Shown here one piece after another: positions 1 through 5,402 of a DNA stretch of 7,289 nucleotides. The first letter of the stretch is position 1, and every line of letters begins with the position of its first letter. This DNA comes from Sphingobacterium sp. UBA6711 (GTDB taxonomy: Bacteria > Bacteroidota > Bacteroidia > Sphingobacteriales > Sphingobacteriaceae), in contig DKIT01000118.1 of the NCBI GenBank assembly GCA_002454415.1, forward strand, positions 9,618 to 16,906, in the 5' to 3' direction. Both the position numbers and the translations under genes were made by a program. The notes under the pieces were generated by a model, which was not told the DNA's origin, made no database searches, and was given only the letters and a program-made list of their open reading frames with translations.

Positions 1-827
1 AGGATATCCACCCCAAGATGTCCTACTGTATAGGCCATCGCAGCACCCACACCAATTGGCGCAAAATACATAATCATGTTCGTAAACTTAAACATGGTTT
101 CGGACATACTTTCTGTAAAGTCCACCAAGGGCTTACGCTTCTTCTCATCCACCATCGCTAATCCGATACCGAACAAAATTGAAAATACAACAATTTGCAG
201 CACCTGATTATCCGCGACAGACTTGACGACATTTTCCGGAAATAAATCGCGAATAAAGGAAGTAAACTTATAGACAGGATGAACGTGATCAGGAAGGGAT
301 TTGAGCACATGCTCATCCATACTCTCTTTCGGAGCTGGTAATTCCTCATGTGGCATATGTGCAACATCAACACCTACACCAGCCCGTGTAAGATTAATTG
401 CACCCAAACCAATAAAAATAGCACAAGTTGTCGCGCAGAAGAAGTACAACATAGATTTCCAGGCCATACGTCCGACTTGCTTGAGGTCAGAGTGTCCAGC
501 AATACCATAAACAAGTGTCGCGAAAAGAATCGGTCCCACGATGGTTTTTACCAACTTAATGAAGCCTTTACTTAATGGCTGCAAGGAAATTGCCAAGTTT
601 GGAAAGTCCAATCCGACAAATATCCCCAGGATCATACAGGTCAGAATCCAGGTGGTTAAATTTTTCTTAAAAAGCGCATTGACAACCAAAACGGTAGCAA
701 CTATCCAACGGACAGCCATTAGAAATTCATGCGAAAAGCCTACAACATCAAATTCGTATAATACAGCAATGATACAAGCTAATGTAACTGTGATTAGGGT
801 AATCAACCCTATTTTGGTTTTTAACAT
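1..827 (-). CDS. Dicarboxylate/amino acid:cation symporter (DAACS/SDF family), C-terminus cut off by window edge
   Basis: Reading leftwards from ATG at 825-827, the frame stays open for 275 codons to the window edge. The protein is strongly hydrophobic, with likely membrane segments near residues 6-24, 36-53, 60-73, 93-111, 126-144 and 211-226. The stretch FIKLVKTIVGPILFATLVYG (89-108), followed by a GR motif, is the typical early core of the glutamate/aspartate/C4-dicarboxylate:Na+ or H+ symporters, which are inner-membrane secondary transporters related to GltPh and DctA. A hydrophilic insert (about 150-190, with several His, Glu and Pro) separates two membrane segments. The hairpins and NMDGT-type motif that bind substrate lie outside the window, so substrate and coupling ion cannot be assigned. 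There is no clear Shine-Dalgarno, but a good Bacteroidota promoter lies just upstream. The gene appears to be transcribed alone, because a terminator separates it from the ferredoxin gene on the same strand. Confidence 0.9.
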   Translation of the reverse strand, partial: MLKTKIGLITLITVTLACIIAVLYEFDVVGFSHEFLMAVRWIVATVLVVNALFKKNLTTWILTCMILGIFVGLDFPNLAISLQPLSKGFIKLVKTIVGPILFATLVYGIAGHSDLKQVGRMAWKSMLYFFCATTCAIFIGLGAINLTRAGVGVDVAHMPHEELPAPKESMDEHVLKSLPDHVHPVYKFTSFIRDLFPENVVKSVADNQVLQIVVFSILFGIGLAMVDEKKRKPLVDFTESMSETMFKFTNMIMYFAPIGVGAAMAYTVGHLGVDI

Positions 828-853
828 TTAAAAGATTTTAATGGTCAAAAGAA

Positions 854-884
854 CAAAAATAAAAAAATACTATGCTTTTGCAAA
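854..884 (-). promoter_or_regulatory. Bacteroidota-type promoter for the symporter gene
   Basis: On the minus strand, TTTG (881-884) is followed by exactly 19 bases and then TATTTTTG (854-861). This is a full match to the Bacteroidota housekeeping consensus of TTTG at -33 and TAnnTTTG at -7. Transcription would begin near 847, giving a leader of about 20 bases before the ATG at 827. The match is seen in the sequence; promoter activity is inferred. Confidence 0.65.
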
Positions 885-920
885 TATTATTATTCTAAAC
901 AGCCAAGTGTCACAACAAAA

Positions 921-934
921 TATCGATTTCGATA
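921..934. repeat. Short perfect inverted repeat upstream of the symporter promoter
   Basis: TATCGA-TT-TCGATA is a perfect 6-2-6 palindrome. It lies 36 bases upstream of the -33 element of the symporter promoter and just beyond the ferredoxin terminator. It could be a regulator binding site for the symporter. Short AT-rich palindromes also occur by chance. Confidence 0.3.
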
Positions 935-952
935 AAAAATAATAACATAAAA

Positions 953-980
953 AAGGCAGGAAAATTTCTCTTCCTGCCTT
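953..980 (-). terminator. Rho-independent terminator of the ferredoxin gene
   Basis: AAGGCAGGAA (953-962) and TTCCTGCCTT (971-980) form a perfect 10-bp stem with an 8-base loop. Read on the minus strand, the stem is followed at once by a run of T (complement of the A run at 949-954). It lies 22 bases past the ferredoxin stop codon and insulates the downstream symporter gene. Confidence 0.85.
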
Positions 981-1002
981 ATATTTTAACGGAGCAATAA
1001 AT

Positions 1003-1353
1003 TTATTCCGCGTGTAACCAAGCTTTTTTCGCTAGTAGCTCATCGTTGGATTCACGAATATCCTCATCGTCAACACAACAATCCACCGGGCAAACTGCCG
1101 CACATTGTGGTTCATCATGAAAACCTACACATTCTGTACATTTATCCGAAACAATATAATAGACTTCGTTAGAGATTGCTTCCTGTGACTCATTGGCATC
1201 AAGCGTAACGCCATCACCAAAATCGATCACACCGTCCAAAGCCGTCCCATCTGAGAATTTCCAAGTTACACCAGCATCGTATATCGCATTATTTGGGCAT
1301 TCCGGTTCGCAAGCACCACAGTTAATGCATTCGTCTGTAATTTTAATCGCCAT
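1003..1353 (-). CDS. Acidic 2[4Fe-4S] dicluster ferredoxin
   Basis: This 116-residue soluble electron carrier has two cluster motifs. The first is C9-x2-C12-x2-C15-x3-C19-P. The second is C72-x2-C75-x8-C84-x3-C88-P, and its widened spacing is the Alvin-type (Allochromatium) pattern. By family rule, C9/C12/C15 with C88 would hold one cluster, and C72/C75/C84 with C19 the other. C92 and C93 are extra cysteines just after the second motif. About 52 residues, rich in Asp, Glu and Gly, separate the two motifs, against roughly 18 in small clostridial ferredoxins. The protein is strongly acidic, as expected for a low-potential donor docking on basic partners. GAGG (complement of 1360-1363), six bases before the ATG, is one of the few Shine-Dalgarno-like sites in the window. 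The gene is monocistronic with its own terminator and divergent from the acyl-CoA reductase. Its redox partner is unknown. Confidence 0.93.
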   Translation of the reverse strand: MAIKITDECINCGACEPECPNNAIYDAGVTWKFSDGTALDGVIDFGDGVTLDANESQEAISNEVYYIVSDKCTECVGFHDEPQCAAVCPVDCCVDDEDIRESNDELLAKKAWLHAE

Positions 1354-1383
1354 TTATAACCTCACAATTATGATAAAATAAAC

Positions 1384-1391
1384 TATTTTTG
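1384..1391 (+). promoter_or_regulatory. Possible -7 element for the acyl-CoA reductase gene
   Basis: TATTTTTG is a full match to TAnnTTTG on the plus strand. There is no -33 TTG at the right distance, and the leader before the TTG start at 1511 would be about 113 bases. If both this and the minus-strand element at 1464-1471 are used, the two leaders overlap in antisense by about 60 bases. Confidence 0.25.
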
Positions 1392-1454
1392 CATAATCAA
1401 TATGAAAACAAAGTCCGATTGTACAATAAGGCAAGTTGATTCACGTTGATTATG
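1392..1454. promoter_or_regulatory. Candidate operator: paired TTGATT-type repeats between ferredoxin and reductase genes
   Basis: CATAATCAA (1392-1400) is the exact reverse complement of TTGATTATG (1446-1454), with 45 bases between them. A further GTTGATT copy (1435-1441) sits 10 bases upstream of GTTGATT at 1445-1451, so those two copies lie about one helical turn apart on the same face. A separate perfect palindrome, ACAAATTTGT, is at 1474-1483. The arrangement in the 157-base divergent spacer suggests co-regulation of the two genes. No regulator is identified. Confidence 0.35.
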
Positions 1455-1463
1455 TTAACAGCA

Positions 1464-1471
1464 CAAATATA
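1464..1471 (-). promoter_or_regulatory. Possible -7 element for the ferredoxin gene
   Basis: The minus strand reads TATATTTG, a full match to TAnnTTTG. No TTTG or TTG is present at the expected -33 position, and the leader would be about 105 bases, so this is a weak call. The palindrome ACAAATTTGT (1474-1483) would lie in the spacer upstream of it, where a repressor could act. Confidence 0.3.
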
Positions 1472-1510
1472 ATACAAATTTGTGTATTCATCTTTTAAAA
1501 TTTTAATATT

Positions 1511-2524
1511 TTGACAAAGCAACAACGAATAAATGCGTTTGTAAAACTAGGCGAGCAACTACTGAAGCAACCAGAAGACTTGACTCAAATCGTTCAATTG
1601 GCGCGACATAAAAACCCCTGGTATACCATACAGTATGTAGAAAAGGCTATTCGCGCAATTTCATCCAACTTGACAGCGGAGAGATTGAACCAATGGCTAA
1701 GTCCCTACCCGGACATTACTTCCCCAAAAACTGTAGGCCTTATTCTGGCTGGGAATATACCTTTGGTAGGTTTTCATGATATTTTATCCGTTCTTATCAG
1801 TGGATTCCAGGCAAAGATAAAAGTTTCTTCCGATGATGCAGGATTAACAACTTATGTTCTCAACTTGTTAAAAGAAATTGAACCTGACTTTGGTGCGGCT
1901 TTTGAAATTGTCGACAAATTGAAAGATTTTGAACTGGTTATTGCGACAGGGTCAGACAATACTTCCCGTTATTTTGATTATTATTTTGGGACAAAACCTC
2001 ACATTATTCGGCGCAATCGAAATAGTGTGGCTGTCATTAGCGGCAAAGAGTCTACCGAGCAATTGCAGGCCCTAGGACATGATATTTTTGATTATTTTGG
2101 ACTCGGCTGCCGATCAGTATCCAAATTATTGATCCCCAAAAATTATGAAATAGCTCATTTCTTTGAGGGAATTGATTCATTTAAAGAGATAACTGAGCAC
2201 TATAAATACACTAACAATTACGATTACAATAAATCCATCTACCTTATAAATGGTGACAAACATTTTGACAATGGTTTTTTGTTGCTAAAAGAAGATCAGC
2301 GAACGGCTTCTCCCCTGGCTGTGGTTTATTACGAAGAATACGAATCGATCGCAGCGGTGGAAGAAAATCTCAATAAACAGCAGGAGAATATTCAATGTAT
2401 TGTGACCGAACTACCACTACACGTGCAGTCTCCAGTCTTCCACCTTGGGGAGAGCCAATGTCCAGCATTGGATGACTATGCTGACGGCGTAAATACGCTT
2501 GATTTTTTATTTGCAAACCATTAG
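1511..2524 (+). CDS. LuxC-family acyl-CoA reductase
   Basis: This 337-residue protein resembles the LuxC/acyl-CoA reductase family (aldehyde-dehydrogenase fold), which reduces acyl-CoA or acyl-enzyme to aldehyde with NAD(P)H. The LAGNIPLVGFHD segment (G81-G87 in its core) matches the N-terminal nucleotide-binding region. GLGCRSVSKLLIP carries the probable catalytic Cys200. Vibrio LuxC is about 480 residues, so this is the shorter form seen in Bacteroidota. No luxA, B, D or E lies nearby, so bioluminescence is not implied and the substrate is unknown. The start is TTG: an in-frame TAA at 1496-1498 closes the frame upstream, no ATG or GTG lies between, and the protein has no methionine beyond the initiator. 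TTG at 1511 leads directly into a plausible N-terminus. No Shine-Dalgarno is visible. It may be co-transcribed with the 67-residue gene, since no terminator separates them. Confidence 0.88.
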   Translation: MTKQQRINAFVKLGEQLLKQPEDLTQIVQLARHKNPWYTIQYVEKAIRAISSNLTAERLNQWLSPYPDITSPKTVGLILAGNIPLVGFHDILSVLISGFQAKIKVSSDDAGLTTYVLNLLKEIEPDFGAAFEIVDKLKDFELVIATGSDNTSRYFDYYFGTKPHIIRRNRNSVAVISGKESTEQLQALGHDIFDYFGLGCRSVSKLLIPKNYEIAHFFEGIDSFKEITEHYKYTNNYDYNKSIYLINGDKHFDNGFLLLKEDQRTASPLAVVYYEEYESIAAVEENLNKQQENIQCIVTELPLHVQSPVFHLGESQCPALDDYADGVNTLDFLFANH

Positions 2525-2567
2525 ACAGTCCATTAAATTCGTGTTAAAGAAATTGCATTAAAAATAC

Positions 2568-2575
2568 TAACTTTG
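2568..2575 (+). promoter_or_regulatory. Possible -7 promoter element giving a leaderless transcript
   Basis: TAACTTTG fully matches TAnnTTTG and ends five bases before the ATG at 2581. With usual Bacteroidota geometry, transcription would begin at or next to that ATG, giving a leaderless mRNA for the 67-residue gene and ftsE. The -33 position has only a weak TTAAA-like sequence, so activity is uncertain. Confidence 0.4.
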
Positions 2576-2580
2576 AAATC

Positions 2581-2784
2581 ATGTATATCATTAAAGTAAA
2601 AGGCGTCGCCAAAATCCCTGATTATGTACAATTGAGAGATGATGCCTTCACCTTGTTGGCATATTTTAGAGTCGACCGACCAGACAAATCACTGGACAAG
2701 ATTGGATTAGGTGAAAAGGCAGAATATATCATGCAATTGGTCAGAGAAATGCCTTTTGGGCAAATTAAAAAATTAGAATTTTAG
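2581..2784 (+). CDS. Small conserved-looking hypothetical protein (67 aa), upstream of ftsE
   Basis: I do not recognise a named family with a known function. The protein is 67 residues long with no signal peptide, membrane segment or cysteine, so it is probably a small cytoplasmic protein. The sequence suggests a beta-beta-alpha-beta order: strand MYIIKVKG (1-8), strand FTLLAYFRV (about 23-31), an amphipathic helix around LGEKAEYIMQLVREMP (43-58), and a final strand QIKKLEF (61-67). RVDRP (30-34) and the MPFGQI turn look like conserved points. It reads as a real gene because ftsE begins five bases after its stop codon, which implies co-translation, and because a promoter-like TAACTTTG precedes it. 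I recall similar small proteins annotated as hypothetical in Sphingobacteriaceae, but could not check this. A role with FtsE is only guilt by association. Confidence 0.75.
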   Translation: MYIIKVKGVAKIPDYVQLRDDAFTLLAYFRVDRPDKSLDKIGLGEKAEYIMQLVREMPFGQIKKLEF

Positions 2785-2789
2785 CTTCC

Positions 2790-3470
2790 ATGATTGAAAA
2801 TAAAGTAATTACATTAAAAAACGTTGATATCTTCCAACAAAAGCACTTAGTATTGTCCAATGTCAATCTCAACATTGGTAAGGGTGAGTTTATTTACCTT
2901 ATCGGACAGTCTGGCAGTGGAAAAAGTAGTTTATTAAAAATTATCTACGGAGATCTATATATCGGCAATGGCGAAGGGATGATCGCAGGCTTTGACCTCA
3001 AAAAGCTACATGAAAATGACGTCCCTTATTTACGTAGAAAGTTAGGGATTGTTTTTCAAGATTTTCATTTGTTATCCGATAGAACAATTGAAAAGAACTT
3101 GGAGTTTGCACTAAAAGCAACCGGATGGAAAGACAAAAAAATGATTGATGGCCGCATATTGGATGTGTTGGAAAAAGTTGGGCTTCGCTCCAAGCTGAAG
3201 AAAATGCCACATGAACTTTCTGGTGGTGAACAGCAACGAATTGTGATTGCTCGCGCGCTATTGAACAATCCCGAAATTATTTTGGCGGATGAGCCTACGG
3301 GTAACTTAGATCCGGCTACCTCAGAAGAAATCGTTTTGTTGTTACGTGATATCGCCAATTCAGGTACAGCTATATTAATGGCAACCCATGATTATACGAT
3401 AATACGCAATATGCCATCCCGTATTATCAGGACCGGAGATGGTATTTTACATGATAATGTCAGCATTTAA
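2790..3470 (+). CDS. ftsE: FtsE-like cell-division ABC transporter ATP-binding protein
   Basis: This 226-residue ABC ATPase is complete. It has Walker A GQSGSGKSS (G39-S47, Lys45), Q-loop Gln90 in FQDF, signature LSGGEQQR (143-150), Walker B IILADEP (163-169, catalytic Glu168), D-loop GNLDP and H-loop His200 in MATHDY. LRRKLGIVFQDFHLLSDRT followed by NLEFALKATGW is the FtsE-type helical region. FtsE normally pairs with the membrane protein FtsX at the division site and controls peptidoglycan hydrolases through ATP hydrolysis. No ftsX is adjacent: grpE follows after a terminator. The LolD/MacB-type ATPases are close relatives, so another membrane partner cannot be excluded, but the length and the absence of a C-terminal extension favour FtsE. 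There is no Shine-Dalgarno; translation is probably coupled to the gene five bases upstream. Confidence 0.87.
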   Translation: MIENKVITLKNVDIFQQKHLVLSNVNLNIGKGEFIYLIGQSGSGKSSLLKIIYGDLYIGNGEGMIAGFDLKKLHENDVPYLRRKLGIVFQDFHLLSDRTIEKNLEFALKATGWKDKKMIDGRILDVLEKVGLRSKLKKMPHELSGGEQQRIVIARALLNNPEIILADEPTGNLDPATSEEIVLLLRDIANSGTAILMATHDYTIIRNMPSRIIRTGDGILHDNVSI

Positions 3471-3495
3471 GCTGAGAACTGACAAATAAAAAGAC

Positions 3496-3550
3496 ATTCC
3501 GACAAATTGTTAGGCTTTTTTAATAAAATCTGACAAGCTGTCGGAATTTT
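3496..3550 (+). terminator. Long hairpin terminator after ftsE
   Basis: ATTCCGACA (3496-3504) pairs perfectly with TGTCGGAAT (3539-3547), followed by a short T-rich tract (TTTTATTGTTT from 3547). Inside the 34-base loop, TTGTTA (3507-3512) can pair with TGACAA (3531-3536, one G-U pair), extending the structure to a long imperfect hairpin. It is placed as expected for the end of the ftsE transcript. Confidence 0.65.
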
Positions 3551-3566
3551 ATTGTTTGGCAAAAAC

Positions 3567-3598
3567 TTTGACAAACGAAGCTTAGAGTAAAATTTTTG
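3567..3598 (+). promoter_or_regulatory. Probable promoter of grpE-dnaJ
   Basis: TTTG (3567-3570), 20 bases, then AATTTTTG (3591-3598) matches the Bacteroidota promoter with one mismatch in the -7 box. Transcription would begin near 3605, about 16 bases before the grpE start. A TTGACA hexamer overlaps the -33 box but has no properly spaced -10. No CIRCE inverted repeat is present, so HrcA control is not supported here. Confidence 0.5.
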
Positions 3599-3620
3599 AA
3601 TCTAATTTAGCATTGAAGAT

Positions 3621-4172
3621 ATGAACGAGCAAGATAATTATTATGATGAGGGCCAAGATCAAGTAGAAACTAATTCTTCTGAACAACAAGAGCAACCTGC
3701 TGATAATATAGCAGAAGAACTGTCTGCTGAAGAGAAATTGGCTGCAGAATTGGCAGAAGCAAAGGATAAATACATTCGTCTTTCTGCTGAATTTGACAAT
3801 TATAGAAAGCGTACAAGTAAAGAACGAGTTGAATTGATTCAATCCGCAGGAAAAGATGTCATTAGTAAGTTACTACCTACACTTGATGATTTTGACAGAG
3901 CTCTGAATGCGATGGAGACCGCTACCGACGTAGAATCTGTGAAAACAGGAATGGATATTGTCAACAATAAGTTTAGGCAGACACTGTCACAATTGGGATT
4001 AAAAGAAATGGATACTGTAGGTCAAGTATTTGATCCTGAGCTACAAGAGGCTATCACATCAATTCCTGCGCCTAATGCGGAATTAAAAAATAAGGTGGTA
4101 GACGTAATCGAAAAAGGATACTACTTAGGTGACAAAGTGATCCGTCACGCAAAAGTAGTTATAGGTCAATAA
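3621..4172 (+). CDS. grpE: Nucleotide exchange factor GrpE
   Basis: GrpE acts in the cytoplasm as a dimer that releases ADP from DnaK and so resets the Hsp70 cycle. The 183-residue length is normal. Residues 1-45 are an acidic, Gln/Glu-rich disordered tail. Residues 37-80 form the long dimer helix and include RLSAEFDNYRKRT (53-65), a family hallmark. LLPTLDDFDRAL (84-95) is the four-helix bundle segment. FDPELQEAI (137-145) and EKGYYLGDKVIRHAKVVIG (164-182) belong to the beta domain that contacts DnaK. Most homologues have His in FDPxxHEA, but here it is Gln142 (CAA). The gene lies 10 bases upstream of dnaJ and is clearly in one operon with it. dnaK is not in the window. The ATG at 3621 fits the promoter and family length. 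Confidence 0.96.
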   Translation: MNEQDNYYDEGQDQVETNSSEQQEQPADNIAEELSAEEKLAAELAEAKDKYIRLSAEFDNYRKRTSKERVELIQSAGKDVISKLLPTLDDFDRALNAMETATDVESVKTGMDIVNNKFRQTLSQLGLKEMDTVGQVFDPELQEAITSIPAPNAELKNKVVDVIEKGYYLGDKVIRHAKVVIGQ

Positions 4173-4182
4173 TATTAAGACG

Positions 4183-5340
4183 ATGTCAAAAAGAGATTAT
4201 TACGATATACTTGGTGTCGCGCGGTCAGCGGACGAGAAAGAGATTAAATCAGCATATCGCAAATTGGCGATCAAGTATCACCCGGATAAAAATCCAGGTG
4301 ATCATGAAGCTGAAGAAAAGTTTAAAGAAGCTGCTGAGGCATATGATATCTTGAGCAATCCACAAAAACGCCAACGCTATGATCAGTTTGGTCACGCTGG
4401 AAATTCCGCTAGCGGAGGTTTCGGTGGCGGCGGTGGCATGAATATGGATGATATATTCAGCCAATTCGGTGATATCTTTGGTGGTGGCCATCCATTTGAA
4501 AGCTTCTTCGGTGGCGGTGGTGGCGGTCAGCGCGGCGGACGCAGAGTAGCACGTGGAAGCAATTTACGGATCAAAGTCAAATTGACATTAGAAGAAATTG
4601 CCAAAGGTGTTTAGAAAAAAGTAAAAGTCAACAAACAAGTCGTCTGCAATAGCTGTGATGGATCGGGAGCGAAAGATAAATCATCTTTTCATACCTGTAA
4701 AACTTGTGGCGGATCTGGATCTGTGAGAAGAGTAACCAATACCATTTTAGGCCAAATGCAAACAACAAGCACCTGCCCTACCTGTAATGGTGAAGGTGTA
4801 GAAATCACAGCAAAATGTACTACATGTAGAGGTGAAGGATTGGAACGTGGTGAAGAAACAATCTCCATTAATATCCCCGCAGGTGTAAGTGAAGGTATGC
4901 AACTTTCCATGAGTGGAAAAGGAAATGCAGCCCCACGTGGCGGCGTACCTGGAGATTTAATTATCTTGATTGAAGAAGTTCCACACGAAAGTTTAAAACG
5001 TGACGGGTTAAATGTTATCTACGATTTGTATATCAACTTCGTCGATGCGACATTAGGCACAAGTGTAGAAGTTCCAACTATCGATGGAAAGGCCAAAATT
5101 AAAATTGAGCCCGGTACACAAGGTGGCAAAATATTACGTCTAAAAGGAAAAGGTATCCCGGAAGTCAACTCTTACCATAAGGGGGATGAACTTGTGTACG
5201 TTAATATCTGGACACCCAAAGCGGTTTCTTCCGAAGAGAAAGAATTATTAAATAAACTTAAAGAATCGCCCAACTTTAAGCCTCAACCAGGTAAAAGTGA
5301 GAAGTCATTCTTCGAGCGAATCAAAGAATATTTCGAGTAA
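4183..5340 (+). pseudogene. dnaJ: Co-chaperone DnaJ (Hsp40), interrupted by an in-frame TAG at codon 144
   Basis: One continuous frame of 386 codons encodes a textbook type I DnaJ except for TAG at 4612-4614. The J domain (1-70) has HPD at 33-35, which triggers DnaK ATPase. The Gly/Phe-rich linker spans about 71-125 and includes two DIF motifs. Substrate-binding domain I begins near 130. Four zinc-binding CxxCxGxG repeats are at 155-162, 172-179, 198-205 and 212-219. Domain II and the dimerisation tail run to residue 385. Sequence past the stop is fully conserved with no further lesion, so the change is recent, or is a sequence error. GV-stop-KKVKV implies Glu, and GAG to TAG is one base. As written, translation gives 143 residues: J domain, G/F linker and a little of domain I. 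Restart codons exist downstream (GTG 4723, ATG 4756) but lie inside the zinc domain. The gene is the second of the grpE operon. Confidence 0.93.
4612..4614 (+). other. Premature in-frame TAG stop codon within dnaJ
   Basis: The codons around it read GGT GTT TAG AAA AAA GTA AAA GTC. The flanking residues EEIAKGV and KKVKV belong together in DnaJ substrate-binding domain I, with Glu expected between them. Frame is kept on both sides, so no insertion or deletion is involved. No SECIS, pyrrolysine or obvious readthrough signal is visible. Confidence 0.95.
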
Positions 5341-5360
5341 AATCAGATTTTACAAATAAC

Positions 5361-5402
5361 AAAAAAAGCCATTTGTACACTGTTAACAAATGGCTTTTTT
5401 TT
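5361..5402 (+). terminator. Strong rho-independent terminator of the grpE-dnaJ operon
   Basis: GCCATTTGT (5368-5376) and ACAAATGGC (5386-5394) form a perfect 9-bp stem with a 9-base loop. It is flanked by an A run (5361-5367) and a run of eight T (5395-5402), which extend the pairing. The element is symmetric and could also stop transcription from the opposite strand. Confidence 0.9.

Noticed and set aside
301..831. Plus-strand open frames across the symporter gene
   Set aside because: They overlap a clear membrane-transporter frame on the minus strand, encode low-complexity unrecognisable proteins, and lack promoters.
1511..2524. Bioluminescence (lux) locus
   Set aside because: Only a LuxC-family reductase is present, in short form, with no luciferase or partner genes; such homologues are common in non-luminous Bacteroidota.
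3480..3620. CIRCE/HrcA operator in front of grpE
   Set aside because: The inverted repeat present (ATTCCGACA/TGTCGGAAT) does not match TTAGCACTC-N9-GAGTGCTAA and lies upstream of the promoter in terminator position.
3582..3842. Minus-strand 86-residue hydrophobic open frame over the start of grpE
   Set aside because: It is the antisense of the acidic GrpE N-terminus; Glu/Asp codons read in reverse give Phe/Leu/Ile. No independent support.
4420..4530. GGT/GGC-rich repeat as a minisatellite or insertion
   Set aside because: It encodes the normal Gly/Phe-rich linker of DnaJ.
4612..4640. Programmed recoding or stop readthrough at the dnaJ TAG
   Set aside because: Frame is unchanged, and there is no slippery site upstream, no selenocysteine codon and no recognisable stem-loop signal. 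A point mutation or sequence error is simpler.
4723..5340. Separate gene starting at GTG 4723 for the DnaJ C-terminal part
   Set aside because: It starts inside the second zinc-repeat region and would lack two of the four zinc motifs. The upstream in-frame sequence from 4615 is also clearly DnaJ, so this is a fragment produced by the TAG.
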